A stretch of DNA of 64,000 nt, taken from positions 183,810,209 to 183,874,208 of the forward strand of contig CP136064.1 of assembly GCA_032622095.1 (NCBI GenBank), read 5' to 3'. Shown one piece after another: positions 35,078 through 46,290 of the stretch (positions are counted from its first letter, which is position 1; each line of letters begins with the position of its first letter). The translations under genes and the position numbers were made by a program. The DNA comes from Siphonodentalium dalli. Its lineage: Eukaryota > Mollusca > Scaphopoda > Gadilida > Siphonodentaliidae. The notes below the pieces were generated by a model. It was not told the origin of the DNA. It made no database searches and saw only the letters and a list, made by a program, of their open reading frames with translations.

Positions 35078-35520
35078 AGGCACGGGCGGCGTTCGTTGCA
35101 GAAATATTCATATTTGTTCAAATCGCCATCAACAGAAGGAATATTAAAATATATATAGTTTTGTTCATATATGCCAAACATAATCAGCGCGTAATTAGTA
35201 TATTGTCGTCAATACGTACGATGGTGTACGTAAACAACAGCCTGCTCGTGTTACAGACATTTTGCTTCTGTTTACATAACACAGCACAATTCTATTGGTT
35301 AATCACACGCTAATGATATAAACGCTCTTTATTATTTCCATATCAGGAAAACAGTAACAAATAACGCTCTTTATGTTTACCATATCCGGATCTAAGCAAA
35401 AGCCAGGTTCTGTAACGTTTTTTGCTTGTGTTTACATAACAAAGGAAAAACATTTGACAATAACATACTGTTTATGCCATATTTCTGATTGGTATAAGAA
35501 CAATAAGAAAATCTACATTG
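35078..35520. mobile_element. TTAA MITE, family B copy 3 (diverged, right end lost)
   Basis: The left end AGGCACGGGCGG follows TTAA at 35074-35077. The interior matches copies at 50938 and 52960 (GAAATATTCATATTTGTT, AACGCTCTTTAT, TTGTGTTTACATAACAA). Homology stops at 35520, where another inverted-repeat segment starts. Confidence 0.72.
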
Positions 35521-36300
35521 ACGGTCCAGCTAAACCGATTTGTCTTTTAGCGGCCAGCTGATTGACAACAATGTTCGTTGTGATGAGCATGTAGTAAAAT
35601 TATACTCTGTTACCAAGCAAACCAAATCCAGACCGACCGAATAGTTATTGGCGCGCTCTCGGCGTTTATAAAAGCTCATGGATTGGCTATATAGATAGAA
35701 CTACACAAGTGTGTGAGCATGATAACGTTATTGCACGAGTTTGGTGTGACGCGATGGTAAAACGAGAACCGGAGGTTCGAGTTATACCTCGCGGCATGAC
35801 AAACTAGTGCGATAACGTTAACATGTTCACAAAACTGTGTTGTTCTATGTTTATTGCACACTCTGAAGATTGCAGCTTGTACTATACTACAATGGAGGTC
35901 AATATTGTGTATTTAATTGAACAAACGTGTGCTTAATTAGTGTAGACTATACCTAATAATTTGGTGAAATTGTCTGTTGCGGTTGACGTCGCCAATGACG
36001 TTGTTGACGTTATCGGTTTGTATTGTTCAAGAACAATACACAATTGTTTATTGAACGTTTTGAAATCTTCTGTATTTTGCTGTATTTCGCACAAATAAGT
36101 CAATGTGTGTGCAATAAATAACTATATGACATGATAACACACAGTCCGACACTCTCACCTTAGTCACGCCTCCAATCGAGATTATTTACAGCCCCAGTCA
36201 TTGATTATGTAACAATTGAAAACTGCGGATTCGTCATCTCAGCCATATATATATACATGTATAGGTCTATATCCTCCCTAAATCGGTTTTGCTGGACCGT
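35521..36300. mobile_element. Element D with 21-bp inverted ends
   Basis: The left end ACGGTCCAGCTAAACCGATT (35521 onwards) is matched, with one mismatch over 21 bp, by the complement at 36280-36300. Size 780 bp. No clear target duplication. The interior has no coding frame of note. Confidence 0.6.
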
Positions 36301-36476
36301 CGAATGATGCCACTTTAAGGTTATGAAATGCCGAGAATGATCGGAATTGACACATACAGAAAACGAATCCCAATTATACACTTCGCATATGTGAGCGCTT
36401 CTCGCTTATAAACTAGTGATCTTGTCAGATTTTCGCTGTCGATAGAACGCGACGCCATAGGTTCGCATTAGGTGTA

Positions 36477-36689
36477 CAGTAATGCCCTAAAAATCGACTC
36501 CATAACCACATAATAATTATGGGTAATTTTTTCAGGATTTAGTCGGAAATATGGCTTGTTGCCATTCATCGGAAAGCTCTCAGTGATAGCTTTCCTATGA
36601 ATGGAAACAAGCCATATTTCCGAGTAAATTCTGAAAAATTACCCATAATTAGTATGTGGTTAAGGAGTCGATTATTTAGGGCATTACTG
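36477..36689. mobile_element. Palindromic MITE with TA target (family E copy 1)
   Basis: The ends CAGTAATGCCCTAA are flanked by TA (36475-36476 and 36690-36691), which suggests Tc1/mariner-type mobilisation. Most of the 213 bp folds back (GGAAATATGGCTTGTT and complement). The second copy is at 40191-40356. Confidence 0.85.
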
Positions 36690-36822
36690 TATATGTACGA
36701 TTGATTAGCTCGACGATAGAGATACTACTGCTAAACCGTGGACAGACTGGACAAAGTTTAGACCGAAGATCACGAAAGCGAGTTTAAATTAAGTTTTTTC
36801 CAGTCAAATGGCCGCTTATAAC

Positions 36823-36842
36823 GGGGGGGGGGGGGGGGGGGG
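36823..36842 (+). repeat. Run of 20 G
   Basis: An uninterrupted G20 on the plus strand, about 120 bp beyond the stop codon of the receptor gene, so C-rich on the gene's transcript strand. Confidence 0.97.
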
Positions 36843-36963
36843 TCCTACCGAAAATACATGTATAATTCCATATGTGTAACGAGAATATCTTCTCACAATG
36901 CACACAATGTTCTCAGTAATTGTTTGCAGAATATGAAAACGTAAACTCACATTTTCATTGCTT

Positions 36964-38220
36964 TCAAGTGTGCTTATGACCGTTTTGTTTAGTCGAAACG
37001 GCCGTAGTCGTAATGCACGCAATGGACTCAGTTTGCGTGGAGCCTGCTGTTGAAGAATTGAAGCTTGATTTATACTTGCTGGACGCTGAGTCGCCAAGGC
37101 AACGACCACAGACAACGCTGCGAAGAGCTTTCTTGAACCTACTACCAGTGAGGCAGTACAAAAAGAAGTTCACACAGCGATTGATATAGAGAAAGTAGAA
37201 CGTTATTGTGAAGGTCAAAGCTCCCGATGCTATACCTTGTGGAGAATTGTCGAACAAATGGACATGTTCGATGATAGTTGTGAAGATGGAAAAAGGCAGG
37301 GTAAGGACGATAACTGTAAACGAATCAGCGAGTAGAATTAGCGAGAGTGATCTCCCTTTCTTCAAGGCTTTCTTTTTGGTCCCTGCTTTCGCTTCGCGTG
37401 TTTGACTGGCGCTGCTTCGCTGCGTCAGTTGAGACTGGATTTTGTCCGATTCTTTGATGCTTCTCAGGATTACGATGTTAGACCCGATAATGACAATGAA
37501 ACACAAAACCAAATATATCTTATTCAGCCAAGGGAAAACGATGGTCCAATAATATTCGAACGCTGCATTTCCTTGGTAGTTGACATCACAGAGCCTGTCT
37601 GTCTGTGTCGCAGGCACCATATCGCCGCGAATTATGAATATACAGTCTTTCATGGCGGTAAACAAGAATAAAAATAAAGTTGTAATCTTTGCTCTCCGGA
37701 CGGTACACCAGTTAGCGGCATTCAAAGGAAACGACACCGCTATTGCTCTCTCGAGAGTCATGGCCGCCGTTAGTATGACCCCGAAATCGCTGCTTCCCCA
37801 ACCGTAGAACAGAAGGACCTTACACACCCAGTCCGAATGGTCTGACCGAACGTAAACATTAGGAAAATTAACATACAGCCAGTGGGTCGACAAGTTAAGT
37901 GCCACACTGCTACAGTCCGACACGGCATTTATCATCAGATAGAAAGAGGTGGAAACATTCCGGAAATACGGACTCCGCATGACCATGATAACGAATATGT
38001 TGCTAACAATGCCGATAACATAGAGAAATGGTGGAAGGTACATGTCCATACCCTTCGCTATCTTGAAAGCCAACACATCGTCAAGAGTGGTGTCAATAGA
38101 GAGTTCTGTGCAATTTTCTGTATAATTCACATACGCCGTAGTCTCGGTGTCAACAGGAACCGTTGTTGAATATGTGGCGAAAACGTCGACGATTGTGTCT
38201 GTATGCGCTGTGTTGGTCAT
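36964..38220 (-). CDS. Class A (rhodopsin-like) G-protein coupled receptor, peptide-receptor style
   Basis: A 418-residue seven-helix receptor of the plasma membrane. The ATG at 38220 is chosen; the frame is open 27 codons upstream without another ATG. An acceptor-like CTTTTTTTATAG lies just upstream (exon edge near 38316), so a 5' non-coding exon is likely. Visible: N-glycosylation sites at about 32 and 36; TM1 with N74; TM2 with D102 (NAVSD); C133 at the start of TM3, able to pair with C211 in loop 2; ERA instead of DRY at 157-159; a Lys-rich third inner loop (KAGTKKKALKKGR); TM6 without the usual CWxP; TM7 ending NRCVNFFLY (F where NPxxY has P); helix 8 (RFKKAL) with cysteines at 371 and 374 that may be palmitoylated; a Ser/Thr-rich tail. 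This style is common in expanded lophotrochozoan receptor families annotated as FMRFamide- or TRH-receptor-like. The ligand cannot be inferred. The gene is single and intact, with no linked partner. Confidence 0.92.
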   Translation of the reverse strand: MTNTAHTDTIVDVFATYSTTVPVDTETTAYVNYTENCTELSIDTTLDDVLAFKIAKGMDMYLPPFLYVIGIVSNIFVIMVMRSPYFRNVSTSFYLMINAVSDCSSVALNLSTHWLYVNFPNVYVRSDHSDWVCKVLLFYGWGSSDFGVILTAAMTLERAIAVSFPLNAANWCTVRRAKITTLFLFLFTAMKDCIFIIRGDMVPATQTDRLCDVNYQGNAAFEYYWTIVFPWLNKIYLVLCFIVIIGSNIVILRSIKESDKIQSQLTQRSSASQTREAKAGTKKKALKKGRSLSLILLADSFTVIVLTLPFSIFTTIIEHVHLFDNSPQGIASGALTFTITFYFLYINRCVNFFLYCLTGSRFKKALRSVVCGRCLGDSASSKYKSSFNSSTAGSTQTESIACITTTAVSTKQNGHKHT

Positions 38221-38935
38221 AGTTTGGTTGATCGTGAAGATGGCCGCTTGATGCAGTGAGCAGTGGTTGCTTCTCCGGGAATTGAAAATATCCCTCAACA
38301 AGAAATCCCTATTGATCTATAAAAAAAGAAAAAGAAGAGGGGTCGTAAGTAAGAATGAGAGGGAAAAACACTAATGGGTAGAATATGTAATATCTGAGAT
38401 TTCAAGTTTAGTGTAAACTGTTCTGATAACAGAGAGTTTTCGCAAAACACATGGATATCAGTTACGATCATGGTTAGTGCACTATGTCATCAAATTATGC
38501 ATACGTTCTAACTGTATGACGTGCAGTATGTCGTAAACGTGATAGCAAGAACTTCATTTAAAAATACATGCACTCTAATTTGTTTTGGTGTATATCATAC
38601 ATGGATCGATCACTTGTCTTCTCAAGCTTCGGACAACTATATGGATCCTCAACTGGCCGATTGATATAGAAGATATTGAATTTTACTGGTAGCCTGTGCG
38701 TAGATCGTCTCAAGTGAAAATTTCACAGCGCATGCTCATCCATGCATTGTCAAGTTCAATAATCCTAATCGTCGCCGTTATATATTTTTGCGAAACGATT
38801 TTCTTTGGGCTTTACGACTACGAATAACTAAACGTAACTCTATCCGTGTGTTTGCGAAACATCTTTGATAGTAAATTCATTCAGTGTCACTCGTCGAACC
38901 CAAGCAAACTGACACGCAACATTACTCTCACCAAA
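38221..38935. other. Upstream of the receptor, no further exon recognised
   Basis: Apart from the acceptor-like site at about 38317-38330 (minus strand), nothing definite is seen. A promoter or first exon could lie further upstream (above 38340). Confidence 0.4.
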
Positions 38936-38939
38936 TGCC

Positions 38940-39108
38940 TTCCTTTTAGGATGTGACCTAACCTAGGTGGTCGGGTCGTCGACACCACCACCGCAGTCAT
39001 GGGATAACAAAGACCTCGAGCATGGGTTCTCAACCAGACATGGGTGAAAATAAGAACCGATTTTCAAGCTTGGGCTGAGTTGAAGGACATCTCAGTGAGC
39101 CATTGCGA
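38940..39108 (+). repeat. tRNA-derived SINE copy 3 (diverged)
   Basis: It matches the SINE block at 1300-1500 in the opposite orientation, including AAGGACATCTCAGTG, GATTTTCAAGCTTGG and GGATGTGACCTAACC. The B box is degraded (TGGGTTCTCAACC). Confidence 0.55.
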
Positions 39109-39677
39109 TCATGACATGACCGTGTTATTAATTCGGCTCAAACATGTCGTCGCGTCAGAACTAAACTGTTCTATCTCCATTTTGGCGGGAACATAATATA
39201 TTGGTATCTTTCGATTAGATGCGGGATTTCCTGTCCGAAAATCACCAGATATCGTGTCTATAACGTATACCAAATTTGAATGAGAGGCTGAGTAAATCTG
39301 TTCCATCTCAAAAACTCACTTTTTTGACAGTGCTATATATTGTTCTATCTCTACTGTGGACCAATGAATCTATTTATTTTGTACCACGTGAATCGATTTA
39401 TTTTGTAACACGTAAATACACTTCCGTGTTAAGGCGGGATAACAACACTTTGCATGGGTTAGTAAAACACCTTGTCGACGAGACTGGGTTATAGGCCCGG
39501 AGGCTCGTTCTTGGCGAGAATAGCGAGTTCAGACTAAAATTATATGTTAAAATATAGGTCTAGGTTTGGAGTATCAGAAACCATTGGCATTTTCCGGATA
39601 AAATTAATGTATGCTAAGTGGCAGAAATTGTCTTCGAAAGTAGCCTTTGGCATTCGTACGCAAACAACGAAAAACAC
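39109..39677. other. No gene recognised
   Basis: No coding or repeat structure was seen apart from a small direct repeat at about 39380-39420 (ATTTATTTTGTA(A/C)CACGT). Confidence 0.4.
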
Positions 39678-39686
39678 GATTTTACC

Positions 39687-41196
39687 AGGGTGGGGGGGGG
39701 GGGGGGGGGGGGGGGGGTCAAAAAAAATTCCAGGCACGTATGATCATTTAAATTTTTTCCGGCCTCGGGGGACCCACCCACCCAATTTCTTCCGTTTCCG
39801 GCCTTTTTTCCAGGCAATTTTGGACACCCACCCTTTTTTCCGGTCAGTTTTGGACACCCACCCCCTAAATTATCAATTGAGCAACCAAATAGCTGATTAT
39901 TCTGCATTATCATAATTTATTGCGCGATATTTGAATAGAACAGTGCATAATGAGATAACGATACTATTTGAATTTATCATATAAGTGTCATTAATCAAGA
40001 AATGTGTCGACATAATCACATTTCTAGGGATATATAGGCAGAGTGCCAAAGTTTTTATTAACATTCATTTTCATCATATATAGTCACATGATCTAGTCAC
40101 ATAATCACATTTGAGTATTCTACAGAATACATGGTACCGGTACAACAAATTTCAGATTATTTGATATATTGATATTTGCTATGTGATTAACAGTAATGCC
40201 CTAATTAATTGACTCCATAACCACAGCAAAATAATGGGTAATTTGTCAGGATTTAGTTGGAAATATGGCTTGTTGTCATTCATCGGAAAGCTCTCCCCTG
40301 AAAAATTACCCATTATTCTGCTGTGGTTATGGAGTCGTTTAATTAGGGCATTACTGTATTGCTGGGACCAAATTGTTTATCAAAACATGTGGAAATACAA
40401 CTGTTCATCCCAGTTTATCCCAGTTTGAAGAATAATGCTAATACCAAACACAACCATGATATACCCGCGTGACTCTTCTTGTGGCATCTCAGAAACCAGA
40501 ACTGAGGAAACATGTTATAGCGTGTAATGGCAGGCTGGTAGCCACTGCCTGAAGTAATAGGCTTCGTAATAATTGGTAATAATATGGATGGATAGCCCAA
40601 TCTCACTTCTTTTTTGCTCACGATATCATGCAGTGACGATAAAATCTTTGTTACTGTGATCAACATTACAAGCTGATCCACATTAACTTGGAAAACAATT
40701 TGAAATTGTTCAAGCTGGCCCGGCTGGCCTTCAATTTATTTGTTAAGATTTTATATTTTACGTTGTCAAAAGTCTATTTTATTCCATTATTTATTATATC
40801 TTTATTTCCATGTCACATATGGTCAAGTGTGCTTTCATTTTATTGCTTATTTTCAGCTGAGTTCTGCATAGTTATTCTTATTTTGTTGTATCAGTAGATG
40901 GAATCCTGATTAAATTTTATTTTTAATAGCGCAGTTTCCAGTTCTATCAAGTTGAATTTGGGTTACCGGTATTGTTGGCCATTGTGCAACTGATCCAATA
41001 TCTGATAACCTCTATATATAGTATAGCATTACTATTAACTATATATGACCTGTTTCTGTTCAAAACACATAAAAATAACAATTAATAGCAGGAATGGAAA
41101 AAAAATTTGGCATATGGAAAAAACTGCTTTTTGGACCTGAGAGACACCCACCCACCCTATCATACGTGCCTGGAATTTTTTTTCGACCCCCCCCCT
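39687..41196. mobile_element. 1.5 kb element with 9-bp target duplication and poly-G end (P)
   Basis: GATTTTACC occurs directly outside both ends (39678-39686 and 41197-41205). The ends are inverted: AGGGTGGGG...GGTCAAAAAAAATTCC on the left, and on the right the complement of AGGGGGGGGGTCGAAAAA. AATTCCAGGCACGTATGAT is shared by both. The left end contains a run of 26 G (39692-39717). A MITE (family E) is nested inside. No transposase frame. A 9-bp duplication fits Mutator-like or foldback elements, but the ends do not settle the family. Confidence 0.85.
40191..40356. mobile_element. Palindromic MITE, family E copy 2
   Basis: Ends CAGTAATGCCCTAAT and complement, with TA on the right (40357-40358) and AA on the left. 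It is shorter than copy 1 because the centre is lost. Nested in element P. Confidence 0.85.
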
Positions 41197-41270
41197 GATT
41201 TTACCCCAAAAAATAACTAAGTGACATGTGGCCACGTGTCCCTACTACAATTCCATTTGAAAATATTTAA

Positions 41271-41622
41271 AGGTACTCAATCCGATTAGACGCTCCTAAA
41301 TTACTATTTCTTTGGCTTTGGTGGTAAAACATATTTGATTCGAGTCGAGGAACCCACCCCATCAAAGCTCAGAGTGATCAGATATCGATTTTTGAAGTTT
41401 GTTCATTTTTGGAGATGTGGAACAGAAGCACTTGCCCCCACGGACAAATTGCGGTTGTATGATGGATAACTCGAAAATCAAGTGGTTACTATTAACAATA
41501 ATAACCACTTGATTTTAGAGTTATCCATCTTTCACCCGAAATTTGTCTGTTTGAGCACGTGGTTCTGTCCCACATCTCCAAAGAAATAGTAATTTAGGGG
41601 TGCTTAATCGGATTGAGTACCT
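41271..41622. mobile_element. TTAA-flanked MITE, family A copy 4 (short variant)
   Basis: Ends AGGTACTCAATCCG and complement with TTAA at 41267-41270 and 41623-41626. The interior is shortened to a near palindrome with the phrase ACTCGAAAATCAAGTGGTTA and its inverted partner around 41465-41530. Confidence 0.88.
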
Positions 41623-43080
41623 TTAACGTTTCCAACATGAACCCCCCACAGAAACGAATTCACCAAAGCCAATAAACACGTGGTTTCGGAATCCATTGTG
41701 TCGATTTATTTGCTACCTGCACAGCGTTACAAAGGTCAATCTCGTATCACTACATGTATGGAAGCCCATAGTTGTCACTTAACTTTTTTGTCTTGTGCAC
41801 GGCCACTTTGTCGTGATTTCTATTCATTACGCCACAAGGAGGTGTTGCTAGTTTTGCAGATTTTGAGATTATGTGGTCCAGTGGGCGAATGTATCGTGGG
41901 AGATCTGTTTTTGTACCTTACTCAATCGTACCGATATAATCACGTAGATGCTGAATTTGCAAAGTTAACGCCACCGGTGTATAATATGTTTTTGAAAATA
42001 TGACTCAATCGTATCGATAGTCAGGACAGACTGAAATTGTAAACTTAAAGTCACCGGTGTAATAATATGTTCTTGAAAATATAAATAATCGGATAGCCTG
42101 AACATAATATACAACCCATTGGGAGCCCCTGGTGTAGTGAAGTGAGTTATGGGTAATTTTAATTGGAGTGCGCATGTCTGTTCTGTTGGATCGAGACTTG
42201 GAGTAACCGCCATCTTTAATTTTCTAATTACCGAAAAGTCGAGAAGTAATGGCTCCCAGCCACCCACACGAGCGGGAATCGATATCGATATGACAGCGGC
42301 TGACTAACTATCAAGGCGAGGTACAGTGAAAGGTCACAGGTTAAATGTACCCAGGTTAAATGAACTCAAAATGTCATCAGCCATGCGCAGGGAACGGTCA
42401 CAGGTTAAATGTACTCAAGGTTAAATGAACTCAAAGGTCATCGGCCGTATAATTAAATATTTTGAAGCCAAAATAGTACGGTGATCAAGTCAAAATTGTA
42501 TCGTATACACAATGTGTTTGTACCGATGAATGTATCGCGACTCGACTCGTGTTCGTGGTCATATAGGCCCTATATAACCTATGATCACGAAAACGAGCAG
42601 AGTCGCGATATCTGATAGAATTCGAGGAATCGTACATTCACTTTCAATAGTATAGATTCACTGCAATCTGCCGCGGAATTCCCAAAATTAAGGCTACTTT
42701 CGTTTTCAATAGGTTTTCCGAATTCCGAATTTCCACTTTCACTTTTCACTTTTACCACGCAAAGCGACCTTAGTTGACACATATATATATGGCACACTGG
42801 CTGAGTCCATGGCAAATAGTTTATGTAGCATTGCTTCTTTCATTTAATTAAAGCTCACCTCGTTAAAACGCATGTCAATCGTATTTGTTTACAAATTGCA
42901 TTGGGTGCGACGTTTTGCAGTAGGTCCCTATTTGCGGAGGTCACTATGCGGAAGTTCCCGAATTCGCGGAGTTCCCCTAAAATGGGCGATATATGTATAT
43001 TTTAATGAGGGAACGGTGCGTATATGTCAATTGATACGTATTTTAAACAAATAACGACACGATCATCATAATAGAGGTCT
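41623..43080. repeat. Unassigned sequence with small duplications and a hairpin
   Basis: ACTCAATCGTA(C/T)CGATA with CACCGGTGTA occurs at 41919-41990 and 42003-42078. CACAGGTTAAATGTACxCA with GGTTAAATGAACTCAAA occurs at 42337-42372 and 42401-42442. A hairpin at about 42533-42608 pairs ATCGCGACTCGACTCGTG with its near complement. Open frames here carry no recognised motif. Confidence 0.5.
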
Positions 43081-43880
43081 GTTCTATCAATTATATACAT
43101 GTATGCCCCGAGTTCGCTTGGTGCAAATCAAACGGCGATAAACATTCTCGTGTGCCAGAAGGACTCCTTAAAGTTGTGAATAAGATGAATATTTATTAGA
43201 TGTTATTTAACAAGTCAATCAAATAATATTATTCATTAGTTAGCGCCTATATTAGCGCTAACTAATGAACAATATTTTATATTATAATTATATTATAATT
43301 TATATTTATGGCTAATAATATGATCTTGGTGGCGTTACCATTTCTGACTATGGTTTTCTTGTTTCAAATAGTGTGTTCGTTGTGAGGTTTCCGTGGCAGT
43401 GAACGTATTATTACAGGCTTGTTAAAGATGCATTCAGAGTTCCAAACCTCATGTTACGACAACAGAATATATAACCACTTTCGCGTTGTGTCACTGCAGT
43501 TAATTTTGAAGAAGTTTTGTTCCCCAAATGAAATTTATTTTACTGTTAGCGTTCCTCAAGACCATTTGACCCACATGTGCGATATTTCCCCAATTACCGC
43601 ACAATGTTTTTAAAATCTATTTTAGTTTATTATTATTTGGGGTGGGTAGTGTTGCCGTGAGGTCTGTAAATTGTTTTGCTTCGGATAGCTATCGTGTTGT
43701 CGGTTTTATTTTTCTCGACATCTTTCGAAGTTACATGTCTATAGGTTACATGTATATGTGTGCCCAAGCCCAGTCTCCATAACCTATAATGATGCGTACC
43801 AGTGTTTACGTATTATTATCTTAGATATTGATATTATGATTGTCTAATCATTACTAATAAACTCAATTTTGTTTGTTTGT
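43081..43880. other. No gene recognised; one hairpin
   Basis: A hairpin at 43227-43274 pairs TTCATTAGTTAGCGC with GCGCTAACTAATGAA. The phrase TCTGACTATGGTTTTCTTG at about 43347 recurs near 58408, so a dispersed repeat is present. Otherwise nothing definite. Confidence 0.45.
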
Positions 43881-43884
43881 TCCA

Positions 43885-44670
43885 ATGTTTGGTTTTTTTT
43901 CCGATTATAGGCGACCAAACGACCATCGGGCTGAAATTTGCATATATAGGAGTAATTTGACCCGGGTAGCCTTATTAGATAGGTCCCGTTAACCTCAGAT
44001 GTCTTAAAAGGGCACTAATAATTATTTTATTTATATTTTGGCTACATGTGACCAAACGGTTGGACAATCGGAGCTGAAAATGTGTACATATGGGTAATTT
44101 GACACTGTGAATCTTATTTTATAAGTACCGTTGACTTAGAAGGGCACTACTAATTAACTTAACTAAATAATTAACTATATACCCAAAATGGCTGCAAGCT
44201 AGTCGGTGAATATTGAAACACGTGGGTACATTGACCCCTAGAGTGTCATGAGATAGATGCCGTTGACCTCAGACGATTTAAAGGGGGAAATATGAGCAAT
44301 AAAGAGCATTTCTTATCAGCTTAGAAAATATGCAGGAACATTGCTACAGATGGATCGCCTGACCAGGGGATTGTCATGGGATAGGCGCCTTTGGCCTCAG
44401 TTGACTTAAAGGGGGGGGGGCTAATAAATAATACGATCAATATAGAGCGTTTATTATTAGCCCAGGCGCTATGTCGGAAAATTGGTGCACAAAAGTAAAA
44501 TGACTCGGGTATTGTCACGGGATAGGTGCTGTTGATCTCAAATGACTCAAAGAGGCACTAATAATTAGCAATAAAGAGCGTTTATTATCAACTTAAAAGC
44601 TAGATATAACTGTATCCGGAGAGTCATGCAATGTGTGCCGTTTTCCCCAGATGACTAATAATTATTTAAA
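43885..44670. repeat. Degenerate tandem repeat, about five units
   Basis: Units of roughly 120-160 bp share GATAGGTGCCGTTGACCTCA-like phrases, AAAG(G/A)G(G/C)CACTAATAATTA and AATAAAGAGCGTTTATTA. A run of 10 G lies at 44411-44420. Frames inside are not genes. Confidence 0.65.
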
Positions 44671-45780
44671 ATGACTTGGTCACTAATAAATTATGCATTC
44701 TTCACCGAACGCCAGATACGCCTGCTATAGTAATAAATATATCAGAATATATTATTTACCATGGACATTCATGGTCATTCTCAACTGAGATAAAGCTATT
44801 CCGGAGCATAACAACATTCAAAAGTTCAAACGTTCAGTGGATGGATGTGCACGCGTAAGTTAGTGGTGCATATACTATATATAGTAAGAGATGCCATATT
44901 ATACAACACGCCATCCAACATTTGTTCAATGCATGCATTTATGTAAGCTATATTAAACACAAGAATATTTAGTTACGTTAACTTGCAATAGCTCACCTGA
45001 GAAATGAGCCCATTCTATAATTGGCAACAATCTTACATAATACCTATATAAAGGGTTGATCTAGGGTCGGTATAATGAAATTCCAACCACAAATATTTTC
45101 CTTTGGCCTGAATCGATGGACATTCCACTGCCATTCCGAAATGACAAATTCGTTAACATTTGTTTACGCACAAATGAACAATGATCGAATTATAACGGCA
45201 TGCATGTTATACCTATTCTGATATATGAAAGTCACGGGAACATATATATATATCCCCCCCCCCTAGGAGAGTATGGTTTACAACATACATTTTACAATCG
45301 GAGTATAACCTAATAATATAGAAAGGAAAGCATATAATAATAGCCGACATCAGAATTTATCAAACAGCTGAGTATCAGTCATTCTCTATTATCCAAGATG
45401 CTGTGAAAATGTTCGGACCAATTGTCAATACACGATTACTGTCTACTGTACGATTGTGTGATTTGAATCGCAAATAATATCGAAGTCTATTCAAATATAT
45501 TCTTTTTGTTACAGAACTTAGAAATGTACAGTCCGATCTTGCCGGTTTACAGTTAGTATATACAGTGCATGCATGGACACCCGGTCACACCCGCTAATCA
45601 CACAACCACTGGTAACGTCCCTGCTATAGCGTGCTAGTTGGTTATTAGTACCATGCATTTCCGAAACATCCCTCCGTGTTCGCAAGATGTTAAATTTATT
45701 TATAGTAACATACACGATTAAAGATCCCATCCATATTTCCGACAAAAGGTGGAACAAAACTTATGTCTCAACTTTCAGAT
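44671..45780. other. No gene recognised
   Basis: AT-rich sequence. Short frames at about 44676 and 45518-45757 have no motif. Confidence 0.35.
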
Positions 45781-45945
45781 TATCTTAAGATACCTCACAA
45801 TTAACTTAAAGTTAAGACGAAAGTTAAGACCATATTAAGTTAGGACCTTGTTCGTGAAACGCACTTATGGCTGGGTTTGAACTTATGGCCATCTTAAGTC
45901 CAAACTATGTCATAAGTTGCTTTCATGAAACTGGGCCCAGAATAC
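45780..45945. repeat. Putative short MITE ending in CATGAAACTGGGCCC
   Basis: The segment contains TTCGTGAAACGCACTTATG and TTTCATGAAACTGGGCCC with several AACTTA/TAAGTT phrases in both orientations, so it can fold on itself. Boundaries and target duplication are unclear. Confidence 0.4.
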
Positions 45946-46290
45946 ATTGTGTGTAAATGGGCGCATAAAATGAGGTATGTTTAGGTTAGTTTATATGTAA
46001 TATTTCGTTTTCAACAGTACGAAGCAGCTAGAAAACGGCGGTAAATCACATTTTTTAATGTTGTTGTTGATGTAACTGGAGGTCTGGAATCCTGAATACA
46101 TGGGCGCATAACATGAGAAATGTTTACGTTTAGTTTAAATGTAATATTTCGTTTTCAACATTAATTTTGTTTTCAACAGTACGAAGCAGCTAGAACACGG
46201 CGATAAATCACATTTTATGTTGTAACCGAGGTCTGGAACCATGAATACATTGTCTAAATGGGTGCATAAAATGAGATTGCGTCATGCACA
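45946..46290. repeat. Tandem repeat, two full units and part of a third
   Basis: ATGGG(C/T)GCATAA(A/C)ATGAG begins near 45957, 46100 and 46258. GTAATATTTCGTTTTCAACA, AGTACGAAGCAGCTAGAA and GGTCTGGAA are repeated. Units are about 145-160 bp. Confidence 0.8.

Noticed and set aside
36964-38301. A longer receptor starting 27 codons upstream
   Set aside because: The upstream frame begins at TTG, not ATG, and lies just inside an acceptor-like site. The first ATG is at 38220.
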